A stretch of DNA of 64,000 nt from Pomphorhynchus laevis. Its lineage: Eukaryota > Acanthocephala > Palaeacanthocephala > Echinorhynchida > Pomphorhynchidae. The translations under genes were made by a program, and so were the position numbers. The notes beneath the pieces were generated by a model. It saw only the letters and a program-made list of their open reading frames with translations. It ran no database searches and was not told where the DNA came from. Position 1 is the stretch's first letter; every line of letters begins with the position of its first letter. Where the stretch lies: NCBI GenBank assembly GCA_012934845.2, contig WNNJ02000504.1, positions 1-64,000 of the forward strand, in the 5' to 3' direction. This document shows positions 9,641-20,449 of this stretch, one piece after another.

Positions 9641-11225
9641 TAAAAACCTCTCCTTCTGACCAAATTCCCACTCACTTGCTTAAAAATATCTGCTCCTCTA
9701 TCTTACCCTTCCTAACCACATTGTTCAACTCGACCATCCGTAGCCGTACATTTCCTTACGCTAGAAATGCGCCACTGTTCGTCCTCTCATCAAAAAGCAA
9801 TCTCTCGACTCCTCACTACCATCTTCGTACCGTCCTATTTCACTTCTCCCAACCCTCTCTAAACTCCTTAAGCGTCTCGTTCTTAAGCAAGTTAATACAT
9901 ATTTCTATTCCTCTAACTTATTTCCTCCCTTCCAAGCCGCTTTTCGCTCTAATTACTATACCGAAATTGCATGTCTTAAAGTTTATAACGACTTACTCAT
10001 ATCGCGCGATCATAAATTATGTAGTGTAATAGTTGCTCTTGAGCTATCGTCTGCTTTTGACATGGTCGATCACACGATTCTTCTCCATCGCCTTCGTCAT
10101 GATTATGGCTTCTCTTTACCCACTGTATCATGGTTTTCTTCATATCTATCAAACCGTACATTTCGCGTATATTCTAACTCTTCTCTCTCCCATTCTTCGT
10201 CAATTCCGTCCGGTGTTCCACAAGGCTCCGTTTTAGGCCCTATACTTTTCTCTCTTCTTCTCGGTGACTTGTCTTCGATTTCTCATATATTTAACTTCCA
10301 TGTTATCAATATGCTGATGACATTCTCATCTATGCTCAGGCACCTGCTTATCGTATTCATGATCATAGTGTATCTGTTTCCAGCTGTCTTGTCTCAATTT
10401 CCAATCATCTTTCTTCCCTTCGCCTTTCTCTGAATCCTGATAAATCCAAAATTATGTGGATCCTACCTCGACGCCTCGGCTTCGAACCTCCCTCCGTATC
10501 ATTAAATTCTACAATTCTTCCTATCGTTGATAATCTCGTTTTCCTAGGCTTCCATTTTGACAACCGACTTTCACTTAAACCTTTCGTTAGAGATAAAGTA
10601 CGCTCATCTACCTTGATACTCCGCAACCTCCGTCAAGTTCGTAGATTGATCGATTTCCCTTCTTGTATGACTCTCATATCATCTCTCCTTTTTTCTAGAC
10701 TCGATTATTGTCTTAGTCTATTTTCCAACTCACCTAAATCCACTCTTCTTCCCCTACAACGCATCGTCAACGCAGCTGTCCGAATTCTCCTCCGTCTTCG
10801 TCGTTTTGATCATACATCCTACAATCTTGCTTCTCTCGATTTGCCTACAATTTATTGTCGTGTTCAAATTCGTCTTCTTATCGTTGCTTTCCGCCTTGTA
10901 ACTTTTCATACCCCTTCATTTCTCAACCTTCCTTTTCTTGGTAATTCTCGTCGTGTTTACTGTTCCTTGCGTTCCTGTAATTCCCTTCTTTTGCATGTCC
11001 CAAACTACTCTACCTCCTTTGGACTCCGCTCCTTCCTGGTGGCTGCTACTCTATCGTGGAATAATCTGTCCATTCATATCCGCCAATCAACATCCCTGCC
11101 GTGCTTCAAACGACAAATCCGATCCCATTTTAACAATTTATCTGCTTGACTTTTTCATTTTTGTTTGTGGACTTGTAAGCGTACAGCTTGTACGCATTTG
11201 CCACATTAAATAAATGTATTATTAT
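9641..11225 (+). mobile_element. Family A L2-like LINE, copy 1, right part (RT and 3' end)
   Basis: Resumes where 5462 left off: SDQIPTHLLKNICSSI, then RT. The motif A box reads ALELSSAFDMVDH, with Glu where the catalytic Asp of copy 2 stands. Motif B reads GVPQGSVLGPILFS. YADD is present (near 10310) but in a different frame from motif B. A 231-codon open frame at 10454-11149 covers the thumb and C-terminus (FLGFHFDNRLSL, LLHVPNYSTSFGLRSFL). The 3' UTR has a GCGTAC/GTACGC stem then ATTTGCCACATTAAATAAA. Broken by several frameshifts. Identity to copy 2 is very high in 10060-11100. Confidence 0.88.
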
Positions 11226-12084
11226 TAATACTACTATTGGAGACACCTTTGATGATATACCTAGAGTGAACATTACAAATCTTCACATGCATTAATCTAT
11301 TTGAAGTTGGCGTATTTTAGATCAATCCGAAAAAGCTTGTATATCGTGGGTTATAATCGTAGACTATCACCGACTGTTTATATTATCACCTATCATAGAC
11401 TATTTCCATGACAGAAATGCGGCACATGTTCACGACGAGGGGTACCCCTCTAAATACATTACGTTAAATTAGTCTAACAGGGTTCATTCCTCATTCCTCG
11501 AGGCTTACAATACTATCACACCATCGATTAGATCATGGAATTGTCTTTTAGACCAAGTAGTGAGACCCTATCTAAAGCTATTTAAGTCCGAAATTCAAGA
11601 TTTTTATATAATGAACGAAAATTGCCCAAAGCTTTACATCAATAATAGGAAACTCAGCACGACTCTGATAAACAGAATCCTTTTCAAAATAAAAGAAACT
11701 CAAATTACAAGCACAAACTCTACTGAAGTTTAATCGTATCACGAACTATAAAACTAAAATGATTTGGAGTTGAATAACGTTTGATCATCAAATATCATTG
11801 AAAACGCGATCGTAATCCTCAGTAGCTTAATACCTAATTGATTTCGATTATTGGCATTAATACGGAAATAATATAAATTAGTTGGTTTCATACAACATAT
11901 AGTGTGGACCTACATGTTGTAACTTTTCCATACACCCTCTTTGCTTACATCTACAATTTCCAGATAATAATAAGGTAATTCGACTTAAATTTAAATAAGA
12001 AATTTAAATTAGAATAGTAGGTAGTCACGAAATACTTTATTTGTAGCTTAAAACATCACTCCACTTCAACTAATCTAACATTAG
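11226..12084. other. Unassigned stretch
   Basis: No gene, RNA or known repeat recognised on either strand; no open frame of note. Confidence 0.45.
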
Positions 12085-13290
12085 GACGCGAAAGCTGGGC
12101 CGGTTTTGTCGAACAGGGGTGCCGGTTGATATCGTATTTATTGATTTGTCTAAAGCTTTTGATCGGATCGTTCATCCGATTTTACTGTGGAAACTTTGAA
12201 AATACGGATTCTCAAAGCACGTTTGTCTCTGGATACGTGACTTCTTGAGTAGACGCTCCTTTGATGTGCGAGTTGGTGAGTCTCTTTCTGAATGGTTTTA
12301 TCTCACTCAAGGTGTTCCTCAAGGCTGTATCCTTAGTCACACATTGTTTAATATCTACATCAACGAAATCGCTGAAAATGTTACATGCCGTTGCCTATTA
12401 TACTCCGATGACATGAAACTGTGGTGCCCTTTATTTCGTGCTTGTTCTAGCTCTCCCCTACTACAATCAGATTTGGATAAAGTTAGTAGTTGGTGTTCAT
12501 CACACGGCTTAGTAATCAATGTTAGTAAATGTCAACATATGAGAATTGGTCAATTCCGATTACCTCAACCTTCTTATCAATTCAGCTCAACAATTATCGA
12601 TCAGTAAATCACTTTACTGATCTAGGTGTTGTTATCTCCTCCAATTTAAAATCTCGTCTTCATTCTTCTGCGATTATTGCAAAATGCCGTAGAATTTTAG
12701 GATTTCTTCATCGAAACGTTAGACGACTTGAGCCAAAGGCTTTACACATTGTATATTCGAGTCTCTTAAAATCACAAATGCTCTATGCATCTCACGCGAC
12801 ACACCCTCAACTAAAATCAGAATTGAGTGAATTCGACAACATTTTGAGAAGAGCCACGCACTTGGTTCCGGCAACTCGCTCCGTTCCTTATCCAGTTAAA
12901 TTAGAGACGTTGGGTTTAAGATATAGTGAATGCGATCTGTTGATTGCAAATCTTACACCAGTGTTGATGTCGCTGCGCGTGCCTAACCATCCGTGTAAGC
13001 AGCTGTTCTGTCTTCGTGAATCTTCAATGTTACGTGGACACGAGCTACGTTTTAAGCATCACTCAAAGCATCGAAAAATTGCACAACAGTGATGGATCGC
13101 GTCTGTAAACGATGGAATGGATTATCACCTGGTGTAATGAACAGCTCTTCTGCTGCGCAATTCAAAGAACGCCCAAAGCCTGACCTCGTGAACTCTCAAT
13201 GTTTTTTTCGTTTTGTTTTTCTCTGTTTTTATTCGATGTGATGGTTCCTTACGAGCTTCAGCTCACTTGGAAGTCGACATAATAAAAATG
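12085..13290 (+). mobile_element. CR1-like LINE, RT and 3' part (C2)
   Basis: The remnant starts in RT motif A (FIDLSKAFDRI, read at about 12140). Motif B is QGVPQGCILSHTLFN. The catalytic box is LLYSDDMKLW, YSDD rather than YADD. A single frame runs 12245-12607, then the reading frame shifts near 12600 and continues to 13092 with FTDLGVVISSNLKSRLHSSA and LRRATHLVPATRSVPYPVKL. The 3' end carries GAGC-TTCA-GCTC (13253-13264) and ACATAATAAAAATG. 5'-truncated and frameshifted, but with long open runs, so moderately old. Confidence 0.85.
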
Positions 13291-13885
13291 CAGTTTTCGA
13301 TTTACATGTTACGAAGTTAGTTTGATGAGTTACAAAATAGAATACGATAAGTAACGATACGTTAACGATATTCAACACGAAGGTTAACTGCAGGCCAATA
13401 TAACAAGGAAAGGTTATGGAAAATATGCCTGAAACAGCGACGACGCAAGACACTAGCAGCATAATTTATGATACGTTGGAAAGGTAAAAGAGCAGAATTT
13501 TAAGAGTTGTCAAATATGCTTTTACGGGAAACAGGAAAGACGATATAAGAACGAGAAAAGAGCGAAACTCGATCAGTCTGCGGATGCTAGAGGTCACGAA
13601 GAAATAAGAAGAGCAAACCTTTTGTCATGAAAAAAAGTTTAAGGGAAAGGAAATTGCTGAAGTAACAAACTTAGAAAATCAGGTTGTCAATAATTAGGAG
13701 AATTGCGTAATTAATAGATAAAGTAGGCATAGTTTTGCCGAGATGATGAAGGATGATCCTCATGATTTTGAACTTTTTAAGATTAAGATCTAGACGAAGG
13801 GATGAACAATGGTTCGAGTTTTATAGAATATAGTCACGTGCTATAACAATAATTTATTTAAGAGTCCACTAACTAACAAAAAACA
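13291..13885. other. Unassigned purine-rich stretch
   Basis: Rich in A and G on the plus strand, with no open frame or repeat recognised. Confidence 0.4.
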
Positions 13886-13890
13886 TAAAA

Positions 13891-14036
13891 AGTTATACAG
13901 ATAAATTTGTTAAATTGTTAATATGTGATCGGATTTGGCGTTTGAAGGAAACGCCATAGGGAGATGGCGTTTCACAGCAAACACAGCGAAAGTTATACAG
14001 ATAAATTTGTTAAATTGTTTAAATGTGATCGGATTT
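13891..14036. repeat. 46-bp direct repeat around a GGCGTTT hairpin
   Basis: AGTTATACAGATAAATTTG and its continuation to GTGATCGGATTT occur at 13891-13936 and again at 13991-14036. The spacer holds GGCGTTT-GAAGG-AAACGCC (13937-13955) and a further GGCGTTT. The arrangement looks like a short insertion with duplicated flanks, or a two-unit tandem repeat of about 100 bp. Confidence 0.7.
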
Positions 14037-14310
14037 TGTAGAGAAATGATCAGTAAATAGGCTTAAAGTCGGACAGAAGACTTACAAGTTTTACGGAATC
14101 TGAATCAGAAGGGTAATCTAGAAGGACGTTGAAATCGGCGAGAAAAAAAAACAACGATAAAGAATGAAGTGAACGATTTGATCGGTGAGTTTATTGAATA
14201 ATAAGCTAGACGGTGGAGATGAATCTGGACAATAGATGATTGCAAGTTGAAAAGGGAATAAATGATTCACATAAGTTTTTAAATAGTTAATTATTATCTA
14301 TTTATGATAA

Positions 14311-14470
14311 AGAATTATTGGAGCTGGATCAGAGAAAAGAGAAAATTTTTTGATATTTCGCTAAACTATGTTAGCATCTTCAAAAAAAAATAAATTTTCT
14401 GAAGATGCTAACAGAGGTTAGCGAAATATCAAAAAATTCCTCTTTTCTTTGATCCAGCTCAAGTGATTCT
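14311..14470. repeat. Inverted pair of hammerhead-like repeats
   Basis: Two copies of one repeat face each other, with arms of roughly 65-70 bp at about 90% identity and a centre near 14391. Both carry GATCCAGCTC at the outer end and GAAGATGCTAAC near the centre. The right copy (14393-14436, plus strand) has an intact CTGAAGA, a perfect GCTAAC-AGAG-GTTAGC stem II and GAAATATC. The left copy (minus strand) has a changed core. Confidence 0.7.
14393..14436 (+). ncRNA. Hammerhead-like repeat, copy 3 (best preserved)
   Basis: AATTTT, CTGAAGA, GCTAAC-AGAG-GTTAGC, GAAA, UAUC, AAAAAATT. Stem II is six perfect pairs with a 4-nt loop. Stem I is AATTTT with AAAATT. Stem III is minimal (one U-A pair), as in the short type I hammerheads known from Penelope-like elements. 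N at core position 7 is free in the consensus, so CUGAAGA is allowed. Activity is unproved. Confidence 0.5.
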
Positions 14471-14479
14471 TTTTTACAG

Positions 14480-15110
14480 AAGCAATTGAAGTATAGTACA
14501 AGGTAAGGGAAAATCAATTTTTTAACAGGCGAAGGGACACGAGCAAAGGCGATGATTCCGCCATTATTAGAAGTACTTGATTTTGTTAATTCAATGAGGA
14601 GAGCGGAGTCAAGAAGAAAAAATCTGAAAGAAAATTAGGTTATGGAAAGTCGTCAGAATCAGCATATCAGGATTCAGTGAGACATAAAAGATCAAGCGAT
14701 TGTTGTGAAAAGAGATCGAGAAGTGAGTTAATTTTGTGAAGAATTGAGCTGGAAAATTATGTGAAATATAATTTTTATTTTCCATAAAAATGGAATATCC
14801 TAACTTGTATGTAAAAAATAAATTATTGAATTGTTATAAAAAAGAACTGTTTCCTAAAATAACTAGTAGGGTCTTTTTAATAGAGCACTAAAAATAAAAA
14901 TTTAGAACACAATTTGGATAGTACAAATGTTGCCTATTTTTATTTGGTTTTGCGATTTATGCTCTTCATCCGATGTCTTTAAGCTGTATGTAAATGCATC
15001 TGCTGACTTATTTAGTTTATTCACGGTTATTTTGTTTTGATTCGCGTGATCCTGAATAAGAATAAATCTCTTTTTAAGATAGTTTAATTGTGCAGTCATT
15101 GAACTTTTGG
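14480..15110. other. Unassigned stretch
   Basis: No recognisable gene; the short open frame on the minus strand at 14902-15099 shows no motif. Confidence 0.4.
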
Positions 15111-15112
15111 AT

Positions 15113-16140
15113 TACAACGTACGTTGCTTCAATCCTATCTATAAGCCAACAGCAGTATGCTACATTTCAGTATTGGTAGACCTCATCAGCTACTGATCCA
15201 ATAGCGACGTTTCAGGTTTAGATCCTTTTAACGTTGACTGATGACTTAAATGCTAAATGACAATTAGGTTGAATGAAAAACTTTACTTATGTATTTGGCA
15301 AATTTAATATTTACCAATACTGAATGTAGCGTACTGCTGTTGGCTAATAGATAGGATTAAAGTAGCATCCAGTGTCATCAAAAATTTAAATTGTAACAAT
15401 GACCTTACAGTTAAATTAATTTAAAATTAGGAAGCAAACTATCGATGACTACCTTGATAATAGTAATTAATTGCAAAATAGGTAGATTTTCAAATTGAAG
15501 GTATTTCCTTCAATTGAAGGTAGATTTTCAATTGGTATTTCCCATACCAACGCTGATTTAATTTGAAATCAAAAATGATGTTAATTAAATTTGCAAAATG
15601 TAAAACGAAAGCCTTTCATTAAATCTAATTGCCGATAAAGCAGACGAGTTGAGTTATCGTCAGCCAACATTAAAAGGACCGAAACGTGAATCGTAGGTAT
15701 TTGATCAGTATCTGAGGTCGACCAATATTGAATGTAGCGTACTGCTGTTGGCTTATAGATAGGATTAAAGTAGTGTGCAGTGTCATCAAAAATTTACATT
15801 GTAACAATGACTTCACAATTAAATTAAATTTTAAGTAGATATTTTTTTCATTTTTTATAAATTTATTGCAAAATATAAATATATGTTGAAATTGTTGCAA
15901 TTGAAAATTCGATGACTTCATTCTGCACGTTGCTTTAATTCATATCTATAAGGCAACAGTACGCTACATTTCAGTATTGATAAACCTCATCAGCTACATA
16001 CGTTTCACGTATGGGTCATTTTAATGTTGTCTTACGATCACTCGACTCATGTTTTTATTTACAATTATATTTTTATGACAGACTATTTATATATTTTGCA
16101 AATTTAATATTCACCAATACTGAAGTGTAACGTACTGCAG
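15113..16140. repeat. PLE terminal-repeat cluster, units in alternating orientation
   Basis: Units that share CAATACTGAA(A)TGTAGCGTAC, TATAGATAGGATT and TGTCATCAAAAATTTA occur at 15113-15235 (minus), 15310-15400 (plus), 15670-15820 (plus), 15925-16040 (minus) and a stub at 16110-16140. They carry GAAACG followed by GTAGCTGATGAGG, pieces of a hammerhead core in the same module order as the array at 47640-49471. Likely decayed ends of a Penelope-like element; no RT sequence is left here. Confidence 0.55.
15493..15515. repeat. Nine-bp inverted repeat
   Basis: AATTGAAGG and CCTTCAATT flank TATTT; the neighbouring bases repeat AATTGAAGG once more in direct orientation. Confidence 0.6.
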
Positions 16141-16783
16141 CAGGTAGACCATTACATACCGTACATACCCTATCTGGTAAGCCTCTGCAGATATCTACGA
16201 GGTGGCTGTTTACGCAAAGTGACACCAGGATGTAGATTTATTTCGGAAGTACTTCCTGTTTTAATTCACATTTATCACAATGATTTAATAATTGACAAGT
16301 TTCGTTGGTAGTATCGTGGTCCGTTTAGCTTAAACACTGGTTTCGCTTACGACGGACTGCTATTTGAAACAAACATGGGCACATTCTATATGAGTAGTGC
16401 TGGCCAATTGTATTAAAGTCCATTATATGGCCTAATAACAATTGGTAATCGAATTCAAGCAGATAAAAGAGTGGACAAACCATCACAGTCGACATATTAA
16501 GCCGTCGTAAGATCCCATTCACTTGCTGATAATACGATGTCATCATTGGAGAAGTAAAAACGATATGGAAGAATTCATAAAACAAGCATATTGTGAATGC
16601 ATTTTCACAGGTAGTATATATTTAAGTAAATGATTTAGCACATTGAATTATGTTAATCACGTAGAAACGGTTTCTATCTAATGGAAATAATTTTTTAATT
16701 AAAAAAAATTTAATTGGAAAATTATTATTCTCCTATGGAAATATTTTTAAATGTCAATATTATTAGTTCATTTATTAGTCGAT
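16141..16783. other. Unassigned stretch
   Basis: No gene or repeat recognised. The 86-codon frame on the minus strand (16325-16585) has no motif I know. Confidence 0.4.
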
Positions 16784-16922
16784 AGTGAAGTAAAATATTT
16801 ATTTAATCGAATTTTCAATAGCCTACTGCTATCATCTTTAGGAGATGATAGCGGTTGGCCACTCCTGAAGATGATAGCAGTAGGCTATTGAAAATTCGAT
16901 TAAATAAATATTTTACTTCACT
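16784..16922. repeat. Perfect 55-bp inverted repeat with 29-nt loop
   Basis: Arm 16784-16838 (begins AGTGAAGTAAAATATTTATT) and arm 16868-16922 (ends AAATATTTTACTTCACT) are exact reverse complements over 55 bases. The loop itself repeats GATGATAGCGG, a diverged copy of GATGATAGCAG in the arm. The perfect identity implies a recent origin or active gene conversion. No transposase or target duplication seen. Confidence 0.95.
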
Positions 16923-17069
16923 CTCTCCACTAATAAATAATCCAATATGAGTGAACAATCAATTTATAATATTATTAGTACAGAATATTGTAGTTCCCGC
17001 AAATTGGATAAATACGAATTAAATGATTCATTGAATTTGAGAACTCGCAAATGGGTTTATCACAAATGT

Positions 17070-18165
17070 TATCTACTTTGTTGATTTCCGCACATGATTA
17101 TGTGGAAAGATGGCACCCATCTTTCCACTTCCAGACGCGTTTACTGTGGTGTTCCGCAAGGTACCGTACTAGGACCTCTGCTGTTTATTGTGTTCCTTAA
17201 CGATTTGTTGCTGCGGATTCAGAGTCCCTGTCTTGCTTTTGCTGACGACCTCAAAATATGGTCTGTAGATGATATTGATCCGCTTGGCATTTCCCTGCAG
17301 GAAGACCTTAATGAAATATATCAATGGAGTGAGGCTACTGGTATGAAGATCAATGTTGACAAATGCGGCCACATGAAATTAGGAAGGCGTTGCGATGACC
17401 GTCGTTTTCGCCTCGGAACTTCAATTCTTAATGTCGTCATGGAGTATAGGGATCTGGGTGTCATGGTGCATAGGACATTGAAATCCCGATCAAATACAGA
17501 GTTTGCCCATAGCAAGGCTTTGCGAGCTATGTACTGCGTCAAAAATGCATTTAATCGTATTAATCCATACGTCTTCAAACGGCTTTACTGCGCTCTTGTT
17601 CGCCCGCATATAGAGTACTGCGTGCAAGCAGTTTTTCCATACACTAAGAAAGAGTTCAATAGACTAGAGTCAATCCTTCGTAGAGGTTCTCGAATGTGTA
17701 TGGATGGATCATATTCATATCGTGAACGGCTTGAATTTCTAAAGATACCATCTTTGGGTCAGAGGCTATATTACCTAGACCTTGTTGCATTATGGCGAAT
17801 GGTAAATGGGATAGATGGTTTTCCCTCGTGCTATGTTAAAGTTTGTTCTCAGACGCATCGTGGCCACCCGTTGAAACTATTTAAGTTTCCCCATGGTAAA
17901 GTAGTGAGTTTGGCTAGGCTCTCACATCGAGCATTAAACGCCTGGAACACGTTGCCAGGAGAAATAGCATGTACCAAGGACTTATCTCAATTTAAAGTTC
18001 AACTTCGTCAGTGGATTAACGATCATGGCATTCCGAATGTATACAATATTATGTAACCGCTATTAACTTTTTTTTTCTTCTTTTCTTTTCTTTTTTATTT
18101 CCTATGTGATCAGTTGAAACAGCCATTTGGCTATAACTTGTAATACTAATAATAATAATTAGCTT
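17070..18165 (+). mobile_element. CR1-like LINE, RT and 3' part (C3)
   Basis: 5'-truncated between RT motifs A and B. The 3' end has AGCC-ATTT-GGCT (18121-18132) followed by TAATACTAATAATAATAATT, directly abutting an RLE-type LINE remnant on the other strand. Confidence 0.85.
17094..18056 (+). CDS. LINE C3 ORF2 C-terminal part: partial reverse transcriptase
   Basis: A 320-codon open frame ending in TAA. Motif B is YCGVPQGTVLGPLLF, motif C is LAFADDLKIW (FADD), then the primer-grip region KINVDKCGHMKLG and YRDLGVMVHRTLKSRS, a thumb (LVRPHIEYCVQAVFPYTKKE), and a C-terminal tail (RLSHRALNAWNTLPGEI). RT motif A is missing, so the product cannot be a working polymerase even though the frame is open. 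The ATG at 17094 is only the first in-frame Met. The long open frame argues for a relatively young insertion. Confidence 0.85.
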   Translation: MIMWKDGTHLSTSRRVYCGVPQGTVLGPLLFIVFLNDLLLRIQSPCLAFADDLKIWSVDDIDPLGISLQEDLNEIYQWSEATGMKINVDKCGHMKLGRRCDDRRFRLGTSILNVVMEYRDLGVMVHRTLKSRSNTEFAHSKALRAMYCVKNAFNRINPYVFKRLYCALVRPHIEYCVQAVFPYTKKEFNRLESILRRGSRMCMDGSYSYRERLEFLKIPSLGQRLYYLDLVALWRMVNGIDGFPSCYVKVCSQTHRGHPLKLFKFPHGKVVSLARLSHRALNAWNTLPGEIACTKDLSQFKVQLRQWINDHGIPNVYNIM

Positions 18166-18194
18166 TCTACTTGCTGAACGTGGATATCGTAGAC

Positions 18195-18720
18195 ACGCAA
18201 AGGCGGTCCGCATCAGTTCAAATTAGATTATTTTCTTCAGCAGCGAAAGAGATTCCACAAATTTTTCCTCCGTATTGCTAAAATTTTCTACGATGCGTGA
18301 AGCCATTCTTTTCAGAACGCGAAGTGCATCCCTACTAATAACCCCGGATGTCGAAAACACTAGAGGTACAACTAGTGTTTTATACAACTGTTACATCGGT
18401 TCGACTTTCTCTACCCGATCGCAGTATTTGGCTTTTCTTTTCCTACTTATACTCAAAGGCGGTATCGGTACTCTTGCTGACAGTCGATTGATTAAGTATT
18501 GAAAAGATATTTACGTCAAAAAACGTACGCTCAAATCGACTGCACTCGAGACCATAGCACACAATATCAAGGCGGGCGTTGTCGTCCCGAGTAGTAGTTG
18601 AAGTTTCGAACACCATTTTGGATTGGACGTGCGATAATGTAGGTTCTATTTTAACACTCGAACAGACTCCATTAAGCTCCTTCGCGATCATGTTTTCAAT
18701 TGAAATAATAATAAGGAATT
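18195..18720 (-). pseudogene. RLE-type LINE, endonuclease and C-terminal remnant (R1)
   Basis: The minus strand reads NMIAKELNGVCSSVKIEPTL, DDNARLDIVCYGLE and FERTFFDVNIF, the restriction-like endonuclease core of this family, then on through LVVPLVFSTSGVISRDAL to the C-terminal RTAFACLRYPRSA near 18195. Compare R5, which has ARLDIVCSGLG and FERTFLDVTVF. Frameshifted near 18440. It begins where the AAT tail of LINE C3 ends. Confidence 0.8.
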
Positions 18721-18724
18721 TCAT

Positions 18725-19155
18725 AAATAACAATGGAAATGATATGCTACGATATCGTAACATAAATTGTGTTGTTATGAGCATAATAACGAAGTGGATG
18801 CAATTAATGCAAAATACGACCCATATTTTTCCCTTTAGTCTAAATTACACTTTTAGATAAGCTAACGAGTCTACGTATTTTATAATATAAAATTAGTATT
18901 TTAATTATATAAATATTTATATTTTCTATAAATAATATTTTTATGATTTAATATTTTATAACCCATTATTTTTGCTATTCTGAGGAGCTTCATAATGGAA
19001 ATATCTTTATATTAAAAATGAATTTTATAAGAACGAATATTTATGAATTGAGTAATATATAGTCTTAATTCGCTTAAGACTTTAAAAGGTGACAGCAATC
19101 TAATTTGCCTGCTACAACATCATCATTAATATATTGATGATATAGCATTTCATAA
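18725..19155. other. AT-rich spacer with a Naiad-end-like sequence
   Basis: Mostly A/T. At 18856-18880 GATAAGCTAACGAGTCTACG resembles the terminal sequence (ATCAGCTAACTGAGTCTACG) of the Naiad-like elements at 34372-39107, so a decayed end may lie here. Confidence 0.4.
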
Positions 19156-19159
19156 TCTT

Positions 19160-19560
19160 GTGCAAAATAACGAAACATGCTAAAAGTAAACGTCGGAGCT
19201 GATCAACCGAATACTGTTTTGCACTCAGAATCTGCTCAAATGACATCTAACCTGATTCATACAGACAGTGGAAAGGTAAATCTTTCTGAATTTACAACGA
19301 CTGAGCTAAGTAAAGTTTTGTGTGTTGTTCAAGATAGGGAGATCCTTCCCCCCGTTCCAAAATTAAAGAATTTGGTAATTATAAATAAATAAGCCCACAG
19401 AAAGGCACCTGCTATTTAACATTTTTCTCAGAAAGTGCTGCGCCTCGTTTCCAAACAGAATAATATTCAATTCGGTTAAACTGTTTGATACTCAGATAAA
19501 AATCTCATTCTCTTCTTCTGAATTGACTGCAGAATATATTAATTTTTTCACAGCAAACTC
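19160..19560 (+). pseudogene. LINE C-terminal remnant, copy 1 of a diverged pair
   Basis: A 71-codon frame (19177-19392) ends PPVPKLKNLVIINK, followed after a stop by sequence readable as ERHLLFNIFL and NRIIFNSVKLFDTQIKISF. The same order occurs at 30205-30560 (FPKLKHLIVI, then ERHFLFNVFL and NRVIFNSVKLYETELKISF). The pattern is like the C-terminal tail of CR1-type ORF2. What element the upstream 70 codons belong to is not clear. Confidence 0.5.
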
Positions 19561-20137
19561 TCCAATCTAGGAGAACTACTAGAAAAACCGATACAGGGGA
19601 TGGTCAAGATCACTGGCCTTCCCTGTCACATAGATAAGTCAGACATACAGTTGTTGGAAAAGTCCTTCAAATTAACTAATTTCCGTTCGATCACTAGCAA
19701 GTCTGGTAAACCGATACCAGTTGGCTTCAGCTCCACTTCGGTGGAACAGGAGGGAATCCTGGCCAATATCATGTATATCCCGTTTATGCGGTTCAACTTA
19801 CGTTTCTGTATGATTGACAAAGACGAATTTACCTTCCCGCACTGCAGCCGGTGCCATAAATGGGGGCAATGGGCCTCCAGCTGCAGTGCGGTGTCTTTCT
19901 GTGAGAGGTGTAGAAAGTTTGAGTGCCCCTCCCTTCAGTCTTCTATTTCCTGCGATTCCACTCCAAGCCTGCTCCAACTGCGGTGGGGTTCATCCCGCCT
20001 GGAGCAGAAAGTGCTGCTTCTTCAAGGCTTACAAAGACAACTTCCTAAATGTTAGCAAGGTTGTGAAGCCGGTCCCTGATTCCTTCGCTTCAGCTGCTTC
20101 CACTCGGATGAACGACAGCGATCTGCTAAATAGTTGA
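19560..20137 (+). pseudogene. I-like LINE (I1) ORF1 with gag-type zinc knuckles
   Basis: The frame 19600-20055 gives ITGLPCHIDKSDIQLLEKSF and then a knuckle CSRCHKWGQWASSC, in which the usual His is Gln. It shifts frame near 19940-19970 into the one ending at 20137, which carries CSNCGGVHPAWSRKC, a canonical C-x2-C-x4-H-x4-C. Knuckle pairs followed by HPAWSRKC are typical of ORF1 in the Jockey and I groups, where they bind element RNA. A second, more decayed copy is at 43262-43700 and keeps the His. Confidence 0.8.
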
Positions 20138-20449
20138 CGAGAAAATGGCTTCATTTCAGATGGAACTCCAAGGCATGATTACTGCTCTGATTTCAACTCT
20201 GTCCTCTAACAAAGATATTCCTATATCAATTGCGAAATCCTCAAATAAAAGGGGGCCTCGGCTCATTCCATCCCCCCAATCAAAATTGGCAAACTCATAA
20301 AGAAGCAGAAGCAAAAGCAGCGCTGGGGAAATGAAGACAAAGTTGCCCAGGGGCAAGTACCTACCCCAGGTGGAGCTAGTGATCGGAAGAGAAACCTTCC
20401 CGCACTAGCTCTATCTAGGTAGGCAATCCCCCTTCCAATGTAGCAAGAA

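Noticed and set aside
10250-10330. Programmed -1 frameshift between RT motifs B and C of family A
   Set aside because: The -1 frame has a stop just upstream, limiting the shift to a few bases, and no X-XXY-YYZ heptamer lies there. An inherited one-base loss explains it better.
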